Source of the DNA: Candidatus Kapaibacterium sp.
GTDB lineage: Bacteria > Bacteroidota > Ignavibacteria > Kapaibacteriales > UBA2268
Length of the DNA: 64,000 nt
Reading direction: 5' to 3'
Assembly (NCBI GenBank): GCA_013414795.1
Contig: CP058732.1
Span: 2,581,737-2,645,736, forward strand
Below the pieces are notes generated by a model. The model was not told where the DNA came from. It saw only the letters and a list, made by a program, of their open reading frames with translations, and searched no databases. Position numbers and translations under genes: made by a program. This document shows positions 19,539 through 26,635 of the stretch, in pieces. How positions within the stretch are numbered: position 1 is the first letter of the stretch; the number at the start of each line of letters is the position of its first letter.

Positions 19539-20401
19539 GAATATATGTACTTCGGATTCCAAAATCCCTTGGATTTAGCATAATCAATGTAATACTTATA
19601 CTCCTCGGGGATGATACTTCGGCTTATTTTAGGATATTGATATGCATAGTAGCGTGGATAGTACTGGTCCATCAAATTGAGATAGACATCTGTTCCAATA
19701 TTTTCGGCAATAAAATCAATTATTTCAATTGTATCCGACTGGTTATCGGGCAAAATCAAGTGTCTAATTATCAAACCACGTCGGGCAATTCCGTTGCGGA
19801 CGACAAGATTTCCAACTTGACGATACATCTCAATCAGTGCAGCGGATGCGTAAGTGAAATAGTCCGATGCCTCTGTGTAGATTTCACTTTTCTCTGGCGA
19901 AACAAACTTTAGGTCGGGCATATAAATATCTATCAAACCTTCCAGTTCTCTTAAAGTATCGACTTTGTCATATCCGCTCGAATTGTATACGATTGGTATC
20001 GTCAAACCAAGACTTTTGGCTTCCACAATTGCTTTCGCCAACTGCGGAGCATAATGTGTTGGCGTAACAAAGTTAATATTGTGGCAACCAATTTCTTGCA
20101 ATCTCAACATCACATCGACCAGTTCGGAAACAGAGTATATTCTGCCTTCACGGCAATGACTTATCGTATAGTTCTGGCAAAACACACATAGCAAGTTGCA
20201 ACCAGAAAGGAAAATCGTCCCCGAGCCGAAATAGCCAACGAGTTCTGGTTCCTCGCCAAAATGAGGACCATAGGAAGCGACGACAAGTTCAGCAGTCATT
20301 CCGCAAGTGCCAGTTTCTCCTTCCAACCGATTAACATTGCACGAATGGGGGCAAATGTCACAATTTTTAAGCCTTTCGTAAAGTCTATCAATCGAATTCA
20401 T
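19529..20401 (-). CDS. Radical SAM protein, pyruvate-formate-lyase-activase-like
   Basis: The 290-residue protein has the radical SAM cluster motif CNLLCVFC (Cx3Cx2C) near residue 70. It is preceded by an N-terminal Cys set (CDICPHSC, then TGTCGM) typical of the PflA-like COG1313 group. GSGTIFLSG precedes the motif, and NFVTPTHYAPQ and YNSSGYD follow it. The reaction catalysed by this group is not firmly known. It is not a bona fide glycyl-radical activase by context, since no glycyl-radical enzyme gene is nearby. Confidence 0.85.
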   Translation of the reverse strand: MNSIDRLYERLKNCDICPHSCNVNRLEGETGTCGMTAELVVASYGPHFGEEPELVGYFGSGTIFLSGCNLLCVFCQNYTISHCREGRIYSVSELVDVMLRLQEIGCHNINFVTPTHYAPQLAKAIVEAKSLGLTIPIVYNSSGYDKVDTLRELEGLIDIYMPDLKFVSPEKSEIYTEASDYFTYASAALIEMYRQVGNLVVRNGIARRGLIIRHLILPDNQSDTIEIIDFIAENIGTDVYLNLMDQYYPRYYAYQYPKISRSIIPEEYKYYIDYAKSKGFWNPKYIYSQV

Positions 20402-20941
20402 TGAATAAAAACTTTATCCCAAACCACAAATTAATAACTATACATCAAAAATTCCAAAAATTTAAGATAGAAAAAATCAACGCAAGTAGTTGAAATTGCA
20501 AAGCAACGTTGTAACAATATTCCTGATCATTGTTCAAATGTAAAATAGATATATTTGTGGTAATTTCTGGCAAATTCAAAGAATTACTGATGACCATAAT
20601 TTTAAGGTTGGTACCAAAAATCTTTTGGGAAGAATTATTCTCCAATTCCAAACGCACAACAAACTACTGTGGCGTATGCTTATGTGATTATATAATACAT
20701 TGAGTTTCTATATATTTAGAAAAATTTTTTGTAATTTAATATTTTAAAAAATTTTACAAAGTTAGACTAAGTAAAATGAAAATTTGGAAACATCTCAATG
20801 AAATAAACTCCAACATCTGGTTGTTTCAAGAATTTTTTCTAAACCGAACACAAAAAGTTATTAATATCCAAAATACTTTTGAAACCAGAAAACTTGAAGG
20901 AAAACTATTTATCTAATGTAAATTAATTCTAAGGAGGGGTT
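20402..20941. other. Long A/T-rich intergenic region before the Mrr-like gene
   Basis: About 540 bp separate divergent genes. No tRNA, strong hairpin or repeat array was recognised. The only candidate coding element is a 46-codon frame at 20776-20916, listed separately. The base composition, more A/T-rich than the flanks, resembles decayed or acquired DNA. Confidence 0.5.
20776..20916 (+). CDS. Possible 46-residue small protein or gene remnant
   Basis: An ATG-started frame of 46 codons (begins MKIWKHLNEINSN, ends KLEGKLFI) ends 25 bp before the Mrr-like gene. It has no clear ribosome-binding site and no recognisable domain. In such A/T-rich DNA a frame of this size may be chance, or it may be the remnant of a gene that arrived with the nuclease. 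Confidence 0.2.
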   Translation: MKIWKHLNEINSNIWLFQEFFLNRTQKVINIQNTFETRKLEGKLFI

Positions 20942-21943
20942 ATGAGTGTTTGGGCAATTAAAGGAAGGAAATATGGAGATTTAGAACAAATTTCTCTTGA
21001 GAAAAACATTGTGGCAATTGAATGGAATGAATTACCAGACCTATCCAAAATTTCAAAAAAAGAAGAACTTGACAATCTTTATTTAGAGAAATACCCAAAT
21101 GTTAACAAAAAAGCATTACCGATTATTACTAGTCAAATTTGGAGATTTCTAAAAGTAATGCAAAAGGGCGACTTGGTGGTGCTACCATTACAGACACAAT
21201 CTTTGGTTGTAATAGGCGAAGTAATTGGAGACTATGAATATAAAGTAATTACTCCAAATATTAAACATATAAGACCAGTAAAATGGTTGAAAACTATTCC
21301 AAGATCAAGTATTGACCAAAATATTTTAAATACTTTGTCCACACTATTAAATGTTTTCAAACTCGAAAAAAATAATGCAGAAAACTACTTCAAAGAACTT
21401 TTGAAAGGAGAGATATTACCAAATCATGCTGAAAAATCGCAAAAAATTGAGGAAGAGAGAATTAATATCGAGGAAATTGCCAAGGACCAAATCATAAAGT
21501 ATGTAGAAAGCAAATTCAAAGGGCACAATTTAACCCGATTGATTCAAGAGATCCTTAACGCTCGTGGCTATATTACTTGGATGTCACCACCGGGACCAGA
21601 CGGTGGTGTGGATATTCTTGCTGCACCCGGTCCTTTGGGATTTGATAGACCCCGTATTTGTGTTCAAGTTAAATCCTGGACCTCACCGGTTGGAGTTAAT
21701 GTTGTACATGAACTAATGGGCGTAATGAAAAAGACCGGAGCCGACCAAGGTCTTCTGGTTGCGTGGGGAGGTTTGACAGTTCCGGCTAAAAACGAAGCCA
21801 AGTCGCAGTTTTTTACCATCAGAGTGTGGGACCAAGGGGATATAATAGAAGAAATTTTCAAGAATTACGATAAATTTTCTGAGGATTTGCAAGCAGAATT
21901 ACCTCTGAAAAGAATCTGGACACTTGTTAATGAAGAAGAGTAA
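20942..21943 (+). CDS. Mrr-like restriction endonuclease (stand-alone)
   Basis: The 333-residue protein has an N-terminal ~140-residue domain with the feel of a PUA/EVE-like base reader (MSVWAIKGRKYG, GDLVVLPLQTQSLVVIGEV). The C-terminal Mrr_cat nuclease domain (~190-310) has a PD-(D/E)xK core: GPDGGVDILAAPG and VQVKSW. Mrr-type enzymes cut modified DNA (type IV restriction). No methyltransferase gene is adjacent, which fits a modification-dependent nuclease. A strong site, AAGGAGGGG, precedes the ATG. Confidence 0.8.
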   Translation: MSVWAIKGRKYGDLEQISLEKNIVAIEWNELPDLSKISKKEELDNLYLEKYPNVNKKALPIITSQIWRFLKVMQKGDLVVLPLQTQSLVVIGEVIGDYEYKVITPNIKHIRPVKWLKTIPRSSIDQNILNTLSTLLNVFKLEKNNAENYFKELLKGEILPNHAEKSQKIEEERINIEEIAKDQIIKYVESKFKGHNLTRLIQEILNARGYITWMSPPGPDGGVDILAAPGPLGFDRPRICVQVKSWTSPVGVNVVHELMGVMKKTGADQGLLVAWGGLTVPAKNEAKSQFFTIRVWDQGDIIEEIFKNYDKFSEDLQAELPLKRIWTLVNEEE

Positions 21944-22017
21944 TTTAAAAACCCGGTAAAAATTTTACAAGATTTCAAAAGTTTGATAAAATTTGCAAAT
22001 AGTAAGAGGAAATTTCT

Positions 22018-22548
22018 ATGAAATTTTGGGGAGTTCTTTTACTAATATTTATAACTATAAATAATTTTAATGCAAAAGCAAACGGAGGTTCAAATAGAAA
22101 CCCAATTAATTACAAGCCTATCTCCTTGTACCTCGAAATAGTCGGACAAGGTTTGGGACTTTCTGTCAACTGGGATTATAGATTCGATCCGCATTTTGCA
22201 ATCAGAGGTGGATTTTCTTTTTTGTTATTTGGTTATGGCCTTCCTATTTCGATTTACTATTTAACTGACCCAACCTCGTCCCATCACCTCGAACTTGGCG
22301 CTGGTGTCACCTTTGGCAAGTTTGCAAATATTTTTTCTGGTTCATACATCTCTTTTATAATTCCAAGTGCTTCTATTGGTTATCGGTATCAGCCAAGAAA
22401 AGGTGGCTTACTTTTTAGAATAACATTAACACCTCTATTTATATTTGAAAAATACGAAGAAGTATCACGTGAAACAGGGGATTACATCTACCATTATCGT
22501 CTTAAAATTCTACCTTGGGGCGGAGTTTCTCTTGGTATAAGTTTTTAA
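22018..22548 (+). CDS. Small exported protein, probably outer-membrane beta-barrel
   Basis: The 176-residue precursor has a signal peptide (MKFWGVLLLIFITINNFNAKA). The mature part consists of alternating aromatic/hydrophobic strands (SLYLEIVGQGLGLSVNWDYRF, HHLELGAGVTFG, PSASIGYRYQ) ending GGVSLGISF. The terminal aromatic residue is typical of outer-membrane barrels. It resembles the short 8-stranded barrels common in Bacteroidota, but no specific family is recognised. It follows the Mrr-like gene by 74 bp and may have its own promoter. Confidence 0.55.
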   Translation: MKFWGVLLLIFITINNFNAKANGGSNRNPINYKPISLYLEIVGQGLGLSVNWDYRFDPHFAIRGGFSFLLFGYGLPISIYYLTDPTSSHHLELGAGVTFGKFANIFSGSYISFIIPSASIGYRYQPRKGGLLFRITLTPLFIFEKYEEVSRETGDYIYHYRLKILPWGGVSLGISF

Positions 22549-22719
22549 AGCAACAAAATTCAACTCAAAAATTTACTCAAAAACCATAACTAGAAAATAT
22601 AGTTATAATTAATATCAAGCCAAAGACAACATTTAGGTAAATCATTGGTGGTATTAAGAATCGCCAAAGTTACAATACCGTTAAAATTTTAATGATTAGT
22701 AAATAACGATAATTTTTCT

Positions 22720-22727
22720 TAATTTTG
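22720..22727 (+). promoter_or_regulatory. Possible -7 box of the MTH1187-type gene
   Basis: TAATTTTG matches TAnnTTTG exactly and lies 26 bp before the ATG at 22754. A clear TTTG at -33 is lacking, so this is only a candidate. Confidence 0.3.
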
Positions 22728-22753
22728 TGATTTGTAATAATTTAGGTGGAAAT

Positions 22754-23062
22754 ATGGTGTTGGTTGAATTTGCAATGTTCCCAACGGACAAAGGGGAAAG
22801 CGTAAGCCAATATGTATCACAAATCATCGACCATATCGATAAAAGCGGACTTAACTATCGATTAACACCAATGGGGACTATACTCGAAGGAAGTTGGGAC
22901 GAAGTCATCAAAGTCATAACCGAATGTTTCAAGATTTTGGAACCGCAAGCAAATCGAATTTATTCAGTAATAAAAGTCGATTATCGACGTGGGGAAGAAA
23001 GCCGTATGACTTCAAAAGTCGAAAAAGTGAAGACATTGTTACAAAGAGATATCAAAACTTAA
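22754..23062 (+). CDS. MTH1187/YkoF-type thiamine-binding protein (DUF77)
   Basis: The 102-residue protein matches the DUF77 ferredoxin-fold family: MVLVEFAMFPTDKGESVSQYV at the start, then YRLTPMGTILEG and WDEVIKVI. Structural members bind thiamine or related ligands, and some form tetramers. The physiological role is unclear. The ATG at 22754 is chosen because AGGTGG lies 4 bases upstream; an in-frame earlier start would overlap the presumed promoter. No TPP riboswitch sequence is evident upstream. Confidence 0.85.
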   Translation: MVLVEFAMFPTDKGESVSQYVSQIIDHIDKSGLNYRLTPMGTILEGSWDEVIKVITECFKILEPQANRIYSVIKVDYRRGEESRMTSKVEKVKTLLQRDIKT

Positions 23063-23111
23063 TTAAATACAAAATAAAATTTATTTTAAATCGAGTATAA
23101 TTTTTTAAAGA

Positions 23112-23144
23112 TTTGTTGAAGAAAGCAATTTTTAGGTAATTTTG
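23112..23144 (+). promoter_or_regulatory. Bacteroidota-type promoter of the tandem ssb genes
   Basis: TTTG (23112-23115), a 21-bp spacer and TAATTTTG (23137-23144) match the -33/-7 consensus TTTG...TAnnTTTG. Transcription would start near 23151, leaving a leader of roughly 58 bases before the ssb ATG at 23209. Confidence 0.5.
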
Positions 23145-23208
23145 ATTTTGGATAAGGGTAAAGTAATTTTATAGGATTTTTGGTTACACATTATTTAGAG
23201 GTTACGAA

Positions 23209-23640
23209 ATGGCAGGAAGAAGTTTAAACAAAGCACAATTAATCGGGAACGTTGGCAAAGACCCCGAATTGCGAAAGACACCACAAGGGAACAGCGTATG
23301 CACATTGCGAGTAGCAACGACGGAGTTCTACCGTGGGAAAAATGGCGAGCGACGTGAAATCACAGATTGGCACAGCGTTGTACTATGGGACCGACTTGCT
23401 GAAATTGCCGTGCAGAAGATTAAGAAAAGCGACAAAATCTATGTCGAAGGCAAATTACGAACCCGTTCATTTGAAAAGGATGGAGTGACCAAATTCGTCA
23501 CAGAAATTATTGCACAGAACATTATCATTCTCAGCCGAAAACAACCACGTGGCGAAGAAGGACAACCCCAACAATCCGACGACACCTTCACAATCAACTA
23601 TCCAAGCGACTACAACCCAGAAGGCTCTGGTAGTTTATAA
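23209..23640 (+). CDS. ssb: Single-stranded DNA-binding protein (first of tandem pair)
   Basis: The 143-residue OB-fold protein begins AGRSLNKAQLIGNVGKDPE. It continues with TPQGNSVCTLRVATTEFYRG and TDWHSVVLWDRLAEIA, all core SSB features. The tail is short, Gln/Asp-containing and ends PEGSGSL, so it lacks the acidic DDxPF tip through which bacterial SSBs recruit repair and replication proteins. The next gene encodes a second SSB with the canonical tip. This copy may therefore be specialised or act in mixed tetramers. Confidence 0.93.
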   Translation: MAGRSLNKAQLIGNVGKDPELRKTPQGNSVCTLRVATTEFYRGKNGERREITDWHSVVLWDRLAEIAVQKIKKSDKIYVEGKLRTRSFEKDGVTKFVTEIIAQNIIILSRKQPRGEEGQPQQSDDTFTINYPSDYNPEGSGSL

Positions 23641-23651
23641 AATTTATCTGT

Positions 23652-23672
23652 CCCGAGAGTAAACCTCTCGGG
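23652..23672 (+). terminator. Hairpin between the two ssb genes
   Basis: A perfect 8-bp stem, CCCGAGAG with CTCTCGGG, encloses loop TAAAC. It is followed by GCAGAATTACTTT rather than a T-run, so it looks like an attenuator or RNA-processing hairpin that tunes downstream ssb expression more than a full terminator. Confidence 0.5.
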
Positions 23673-23701
23673 GCAGAATTACTTTAATCAACGAGGTGCT
23701 T

Positions 23702-24178
23702 ATGCCTTTTACAATGAACAAAGTTATTATTATCGGGCGACTGGGAGCCGACCCAGAATTTAGAACTTCACCCCAAGGACTTAACATCTGTCGCTTCCGA
23801 GTTGCAACAAACGAGCGCTATCGCGACCGTGCCTCTGGAGAATGGAAAGAAGAAACTGATTGGCACAATGTTGTAGTATTTGGACCCCTTGCAGAAACTG
23901 CGAACAAACTTTTGCGTAAAGGGAGCCGAGTTTGCGTCGAGGGTCGCAATAAAACCCGACAATACGAAAAAAATGGCGTAACGATGTATGTAACCGAGGT
24001 TATAGCCCGCTCGCTTGTATTCCTCGAATCACGCGGTGAAAGAGAAGTTGTCGAAACTACTGGCTACGATAACGAATTCGCAGACCCAACATCGTTCTAC
24101 ATCAATGATATTCAAAACGAAACCTTTTCGCAAGTCGAGGGTGAAGTTCCCGAAGAGGAAGACGACCTACCTTTCTAA
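23702..24178 (+). CDS. ssb: Single-stranded DNA-binding protein with canonical acidic tip
   Basis: The 158-residue SSB begins MPFTMNKVIIIGRLGADPE and carries the OB-fold core (TSPQGLNICRFRVATNERYRD, then TDWHNVVVFGPLAETANKL). A disordered acidic tail ends EEEDDLPF, the standard partner-binding tip. It is the best candidate for the housekeeping SSB. The ATG at 23702 follows GAGGTG closely; an ATG at 23714 would still give a complete OB fold. The HAD gene starts after a single intervening base. Confidence 0.94.
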   Translation: MPFTMNKVIIIGRLGADPEFRTSPQGLNICRFRVATNERYRDRASGEWKEETDWHNVVVFGPLAETANKLLRKGSRVCVEGRNKTRQYEKNGVTMYVTEVIARSLVFLESRGEREVVETTGYDNEFADPTSFYINDIQNETFSQVEGEVPEEEDDLPF

Positions 24179-24179
24179 A

Positions 24180-24881
24180 ATGAGACCAAAACTTGTTCTT
24201 TTCGACATCGATGGAACCATCCTTAAAGTATCGGATGGCTTATCAAAAAATATTTTCCAAAAAGTGTTCTGCAATTTGTTCAATTTAGAACAAACAGCCA
24301 CCAACATTGATTTCGATTTCTCTGGGTTGACAGACCTGGAAATACTTTATAAACTTTCTAAAATATATGAAATAGACTTTCAAAAAGTTGAATCAAACAT
24401 CGAAATCATTTGGAAAAGGATATACAGTGAATTCGAAACGAGGTGCAAAAAAGAAGATATACACGTTTACGACAATGTTAAAGAATTTATTACTGAACTC
24501 GATAGTAAAGCCAATGTAACGATTGGTCTTTTAACTGGTAATTTCAAGGAATGTGCATATCTTAAACTTGGATTGGTTGGGTTGGACAAATTCTTTGCCT
24601 TCGGTGCATTTGGCAACGAGAGTATCGAGCGAAGCAATTTGCCTCCCCTTGCAATCGAAAGAGCCAACCGCTTCGTCGGGAAAGATATTTTCACCAATGA
24701 TAATACTTATATAATTGGCGATTCAGTGCTCGACATTATTGCTGCACGAAAAAATAATATCAAAGTCATTTCCGTTGCAACTGGAAGAACAGAATACGAG
24801 GAACTTGTAAAAATGGAACCAGATTTGGCTATTCATAACTTTTCAGAAAAAGATAGGATCAACACTTTTCTTGGGCTATGA
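24180..24881 (+). CDS. HAD-superfamily hydrolase (phosphoglycolate-phosphatase-like)
   Basis: The 233-residue protein has the four HAD motifs: LFDIDGTIL with the nucleophile Asp, GLLTGN, a Lys-containing stretch near NRFVGKDIF and YIIGDSVLDIIAARKN. A helical cap lies between motifs I and II. Substrates of such phosphatases cannot be read from sequence; phosphoglycolate is only the commonest guess. The ATG at 24180 is used because it places the DxDGT motif near the N-terminus; a longer frame would overlap the ssb gene. It overlaps cmk by 4 bp (ATGA). Confidence 0.85.
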   Translation: MRPKLVLFDIDGTILKVSDGLSKNIFQKVFCNLFNLEQTATNIDFDFSGLTDLEILYKLSKIYEIDFQKVESNIEIIWKRIYSEFETRCKKEDIHVYDNVKEFITELDSKANVTIGLLTGNFKECAYLKLGLVGLDKFFAFGAFGNESIERSNLPPLAIERANRFVGKDIFTNDNTYIIGDSVLDIIAARKNNIKVISVATGRTEYEELVKMEPDLAIHNFSEKDRINTFLGL

Positions 24882-25561
24882 AGAAAGGAATAATAATTGC
24901 AATCGATGGTCCCGCTGGTTCGGGCAAAAGCACAACTGCTAAATTGCTTGCACAAAAATTAAGATACAAATATATCGATACCGGGGCAATGTATCGAGCG
25001 GTAACACTTTTCTGGCTGCGAAAGAATTTACCTTTGGAAGAGAAGGCTGTTTGCCAGATTTTACCCGAAATTTCAATTGATTTGCAATATAACAACAATG
25101 GATTGAGAATATTTCTAAACGGCGAAGATGTATCCGAAGCAATTCGGTTGCCCGAGGTAACAAACTTCGTCAGCCCAATCAGTACATTCAAATGCGTTCG
25201 TGAATTTTTAGTCGAGCAACAGAGAACAATTGGAGCAAATGGAGCAGTTGTGATGGATGGACGCGACATCGGGACTGTCGTATTCCCAAAAGCAGAATTA
25301 AAAATCTACCTGGTGGCAAGCGTCGAAGAGAGAGTGCGAAGGAGACTTTTGGAGTTGAAGCAAAAGGGAGTTGCCATTTCCCCAGAAGAAGTTCGAATGC
25401 AAATAATCGAGCGGGACAGAATTGATTCCACACGCCAACACAGCCCTTTGCAGAAAGCATTGGATGCTATTGAAATAGACACAACAAATCTAACAATTGA
25501 AGAACAAGTTGAAAAAATATATCATCTTGCAATAGAAAAGATAAATAATCAAAAAAGTTAA
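24878..25561 (+). CDS. cmk: Cytidylate kinase
   Basis: This enzyme phosphorylates CMP/dCMP to the diphosphate using ATP. The 227-residue product opens with IAIDGPAGSGKSTTAKLLA (P-loop), followed by YIDTGAMYRAVTLFWLR. VVMDGRDIGTVVFPKAELKIYL and the lid region RRRLLELKQKG come later. All are typical of bacterial Cmk. It is translationally coupled to the preceding HAD gene through an ATGA overlap and precedes ispH by about 40 bp. The cmk-ispH order is common in this broad group of bacteria. Confidence 0.96.
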   Translation: MKKGIIIAIDGPAGSGKSTTAKLLAQKLRYKYIDTGAMYRAVTLFWLRKNLPLEEKAVCQILPEISIDLQYNNNGLRIFLNGEDVSEAIRLPEVTNFVSPISTFKCVREFLVEQQRTIGANGAVVMDGRDIGTVVFPKAELKIYLVASVEERVRRRLLELKQKGVAISPEEVRMQIIERDRIDSTRQHSPLQKALDAIEIDTTNLTIEEQVEKIYHLAIEKINNQKS

Positions 25562-25602
25562 TCGTCACTAAAATTTAAATTTGTTAACAATAATTGAGAA
25601 AA

Positions 25603-26493
25603 ATGAAAGTTACAATAGATGAACATTCTGGTTTCTGCTGGGGTGTTGTTCGGACAGTTGAAATAGCCGAACAGACTCTGGAAGAAGCCAAGGATAAAGA
25701 AATTTACATTCTCGGGCAAATAATTCACAATCCCAAAGAAGTTCAACGGCTTGAACAGAAAGGGCTAAAAACGATTAGCCACAATGAACTGCAAACTCTC
25801 AAAGGGAAAAACGCAAAGGTCTTAATCCGAGCCCACGGGGAGCCACCTTCGACCTATCGCCTGGCTAACGAGTTGGGAATCGAACTAGTCGATGCAACTT
25901 GCCCACTTGTAACAGCCCTGCAAAACCGAGTTAGGAAATTTTACCTCGAAGGCTACCAAATTGTAATTTTCGGGAAACAACAACATCCCGAGGTTATTGG
26001 ATTGCGTGGAGTTTGCAACGACGAATGCATAGTTATCCAATCGGAACAAGAGGCACTTGAAAAAGTTGACTTTTCAAAGAAGACATTGTTCCTTTCGCAA
26101 ACTACAATGGACAAGCATTTATTCCACAAAATTCGGCAGTTGCTTGAAGCGAAAGTAAAGGAATTACATTCCTATGATAACTACCGAGAACAACTTGTTG
26201 TCAAAGACACACTTTGTAGAGCAGTTACTGGAAGAGAAGAGCATTTAAGGAAATTTGCCCAAGAGAACGATGTTGTGATATTCGTTGCTGGAAAAAATTC
26301 ATCTAACGGCAAAAGCCTTTTCAAAATATGTTCGGAAACAAACCCAAATACATATTTTATAGAAGAAATAGAAGAATTGGATTCGAATTGGTTCGCCAAT
26401 GCCCAAACTGTTGGCATTACTGGAGCAACCAGTACCCCGCGATGGTATATGGAGCAGGTGAAGGAAACAATCGAAAAGTTGTGCCACCAATAA
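25603..26493 (+). CDS. ispH: 4-hydroxy-3-methylbut-2-enyl diphosphate reductase
   Basis: IspH is the last MEP-pathway enzyme, an Fe-S protein that reduces HMBPP to IPP and DMAPP. The 296-residue protein shows the three conserved Cys regions (SGFCWGV, DATCPLV and DTLCRAV). It also has IIHNPKEVQRLEQKG, RAHGEP, and the C-terminal TGATSTPRW. The ATG at 25603 is preferred over a TTG at 25594. The gene is followed by two terminators. Confidence 0.96.
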   Translation: MKVTIDEHSGFCWGVVRTVEIAEQTLEEAKDKEIYILGQIIHNPKEVQRLEQKGLKTISHNELQTLKGKNAKVLIRAHGEPPSTYRLANELGIELVDATCPLVTALQNRVRKFYLEGYQIVIFGKQQHPEVIGLRGVCNDECIVIQSEQEALEKVDFSKKTLFLSQTTMDKHLFHKIRQLLEAKVKELHSYDNYREQLVVKDTLCRAVTGREEHLRKFAQENDVVIFVAGKNSSNGKSLFKICSETNPNTYFIEEIEELDSNWFANAQTVGITGATSTPRWYMEQVKETIEKLCHQ

Positions 26494-26517
26494 TAATGAA
26501 TTAGTTTCAAACATAAG

Positions 26518-26544
26518 AAACCCCTCCACCAGAGGGTTTTTTTT
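26518..26544 (+). terminator. Rho-independent terminator of ispH
   Basis: The stem CCCTC (26522-26526) pairs with GAGGG (26532-26536). It is extended by an AAA/TTT clamp and followed by a run of eight T. It lies 25-50 bases after the ispH stop. Confidence 0.85.
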
Positions 26545-26581
26545 ACTATTGAAGTTCCGATTTAGATTTAACACAGCATAT

Positions 26582-26620
26582 AAAAAAGAAGGCTGTCCCA
26601 AATAGTGGGACAGCCTTTTT
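26582..26620. terminator. Bidirectional terminator between convergent genes
   Basis: A perfect 12-bp stem, AAGGCTGTCCCA with TGGGACAGCCTT, encloses loop AATAG. A-run on the left and T-run on the right let it work on both strands. On the minus strand it ends the 1561-residue protein gene just past its stop. Confidence 0.9.
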
Positions 26621-26635
26621 ACGAGTTTTTACTGT

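Noticed and set aside
20445-20657. 70-codon frame on the minus strand in the A/T-rich gap
   Set aside because: Low-complexity composition, no ribosome site and no similarity to any family I know.
22549-22753. TPP riboswitch before the MTH1187 thiamine-binding gene
   Set aside because: No thi-box CTGAGA-type core or suitable paired stems could be seen; only a short ATAACTA/TAGTTAT inverted repeat is present.
24015-24179. N-terminal extension of the HAD phosphatase
   Set aside because: It would overlap the ssb gene by 164 bp; the ATG at 24180 places the DxDGT motif at the usual distance from the start.
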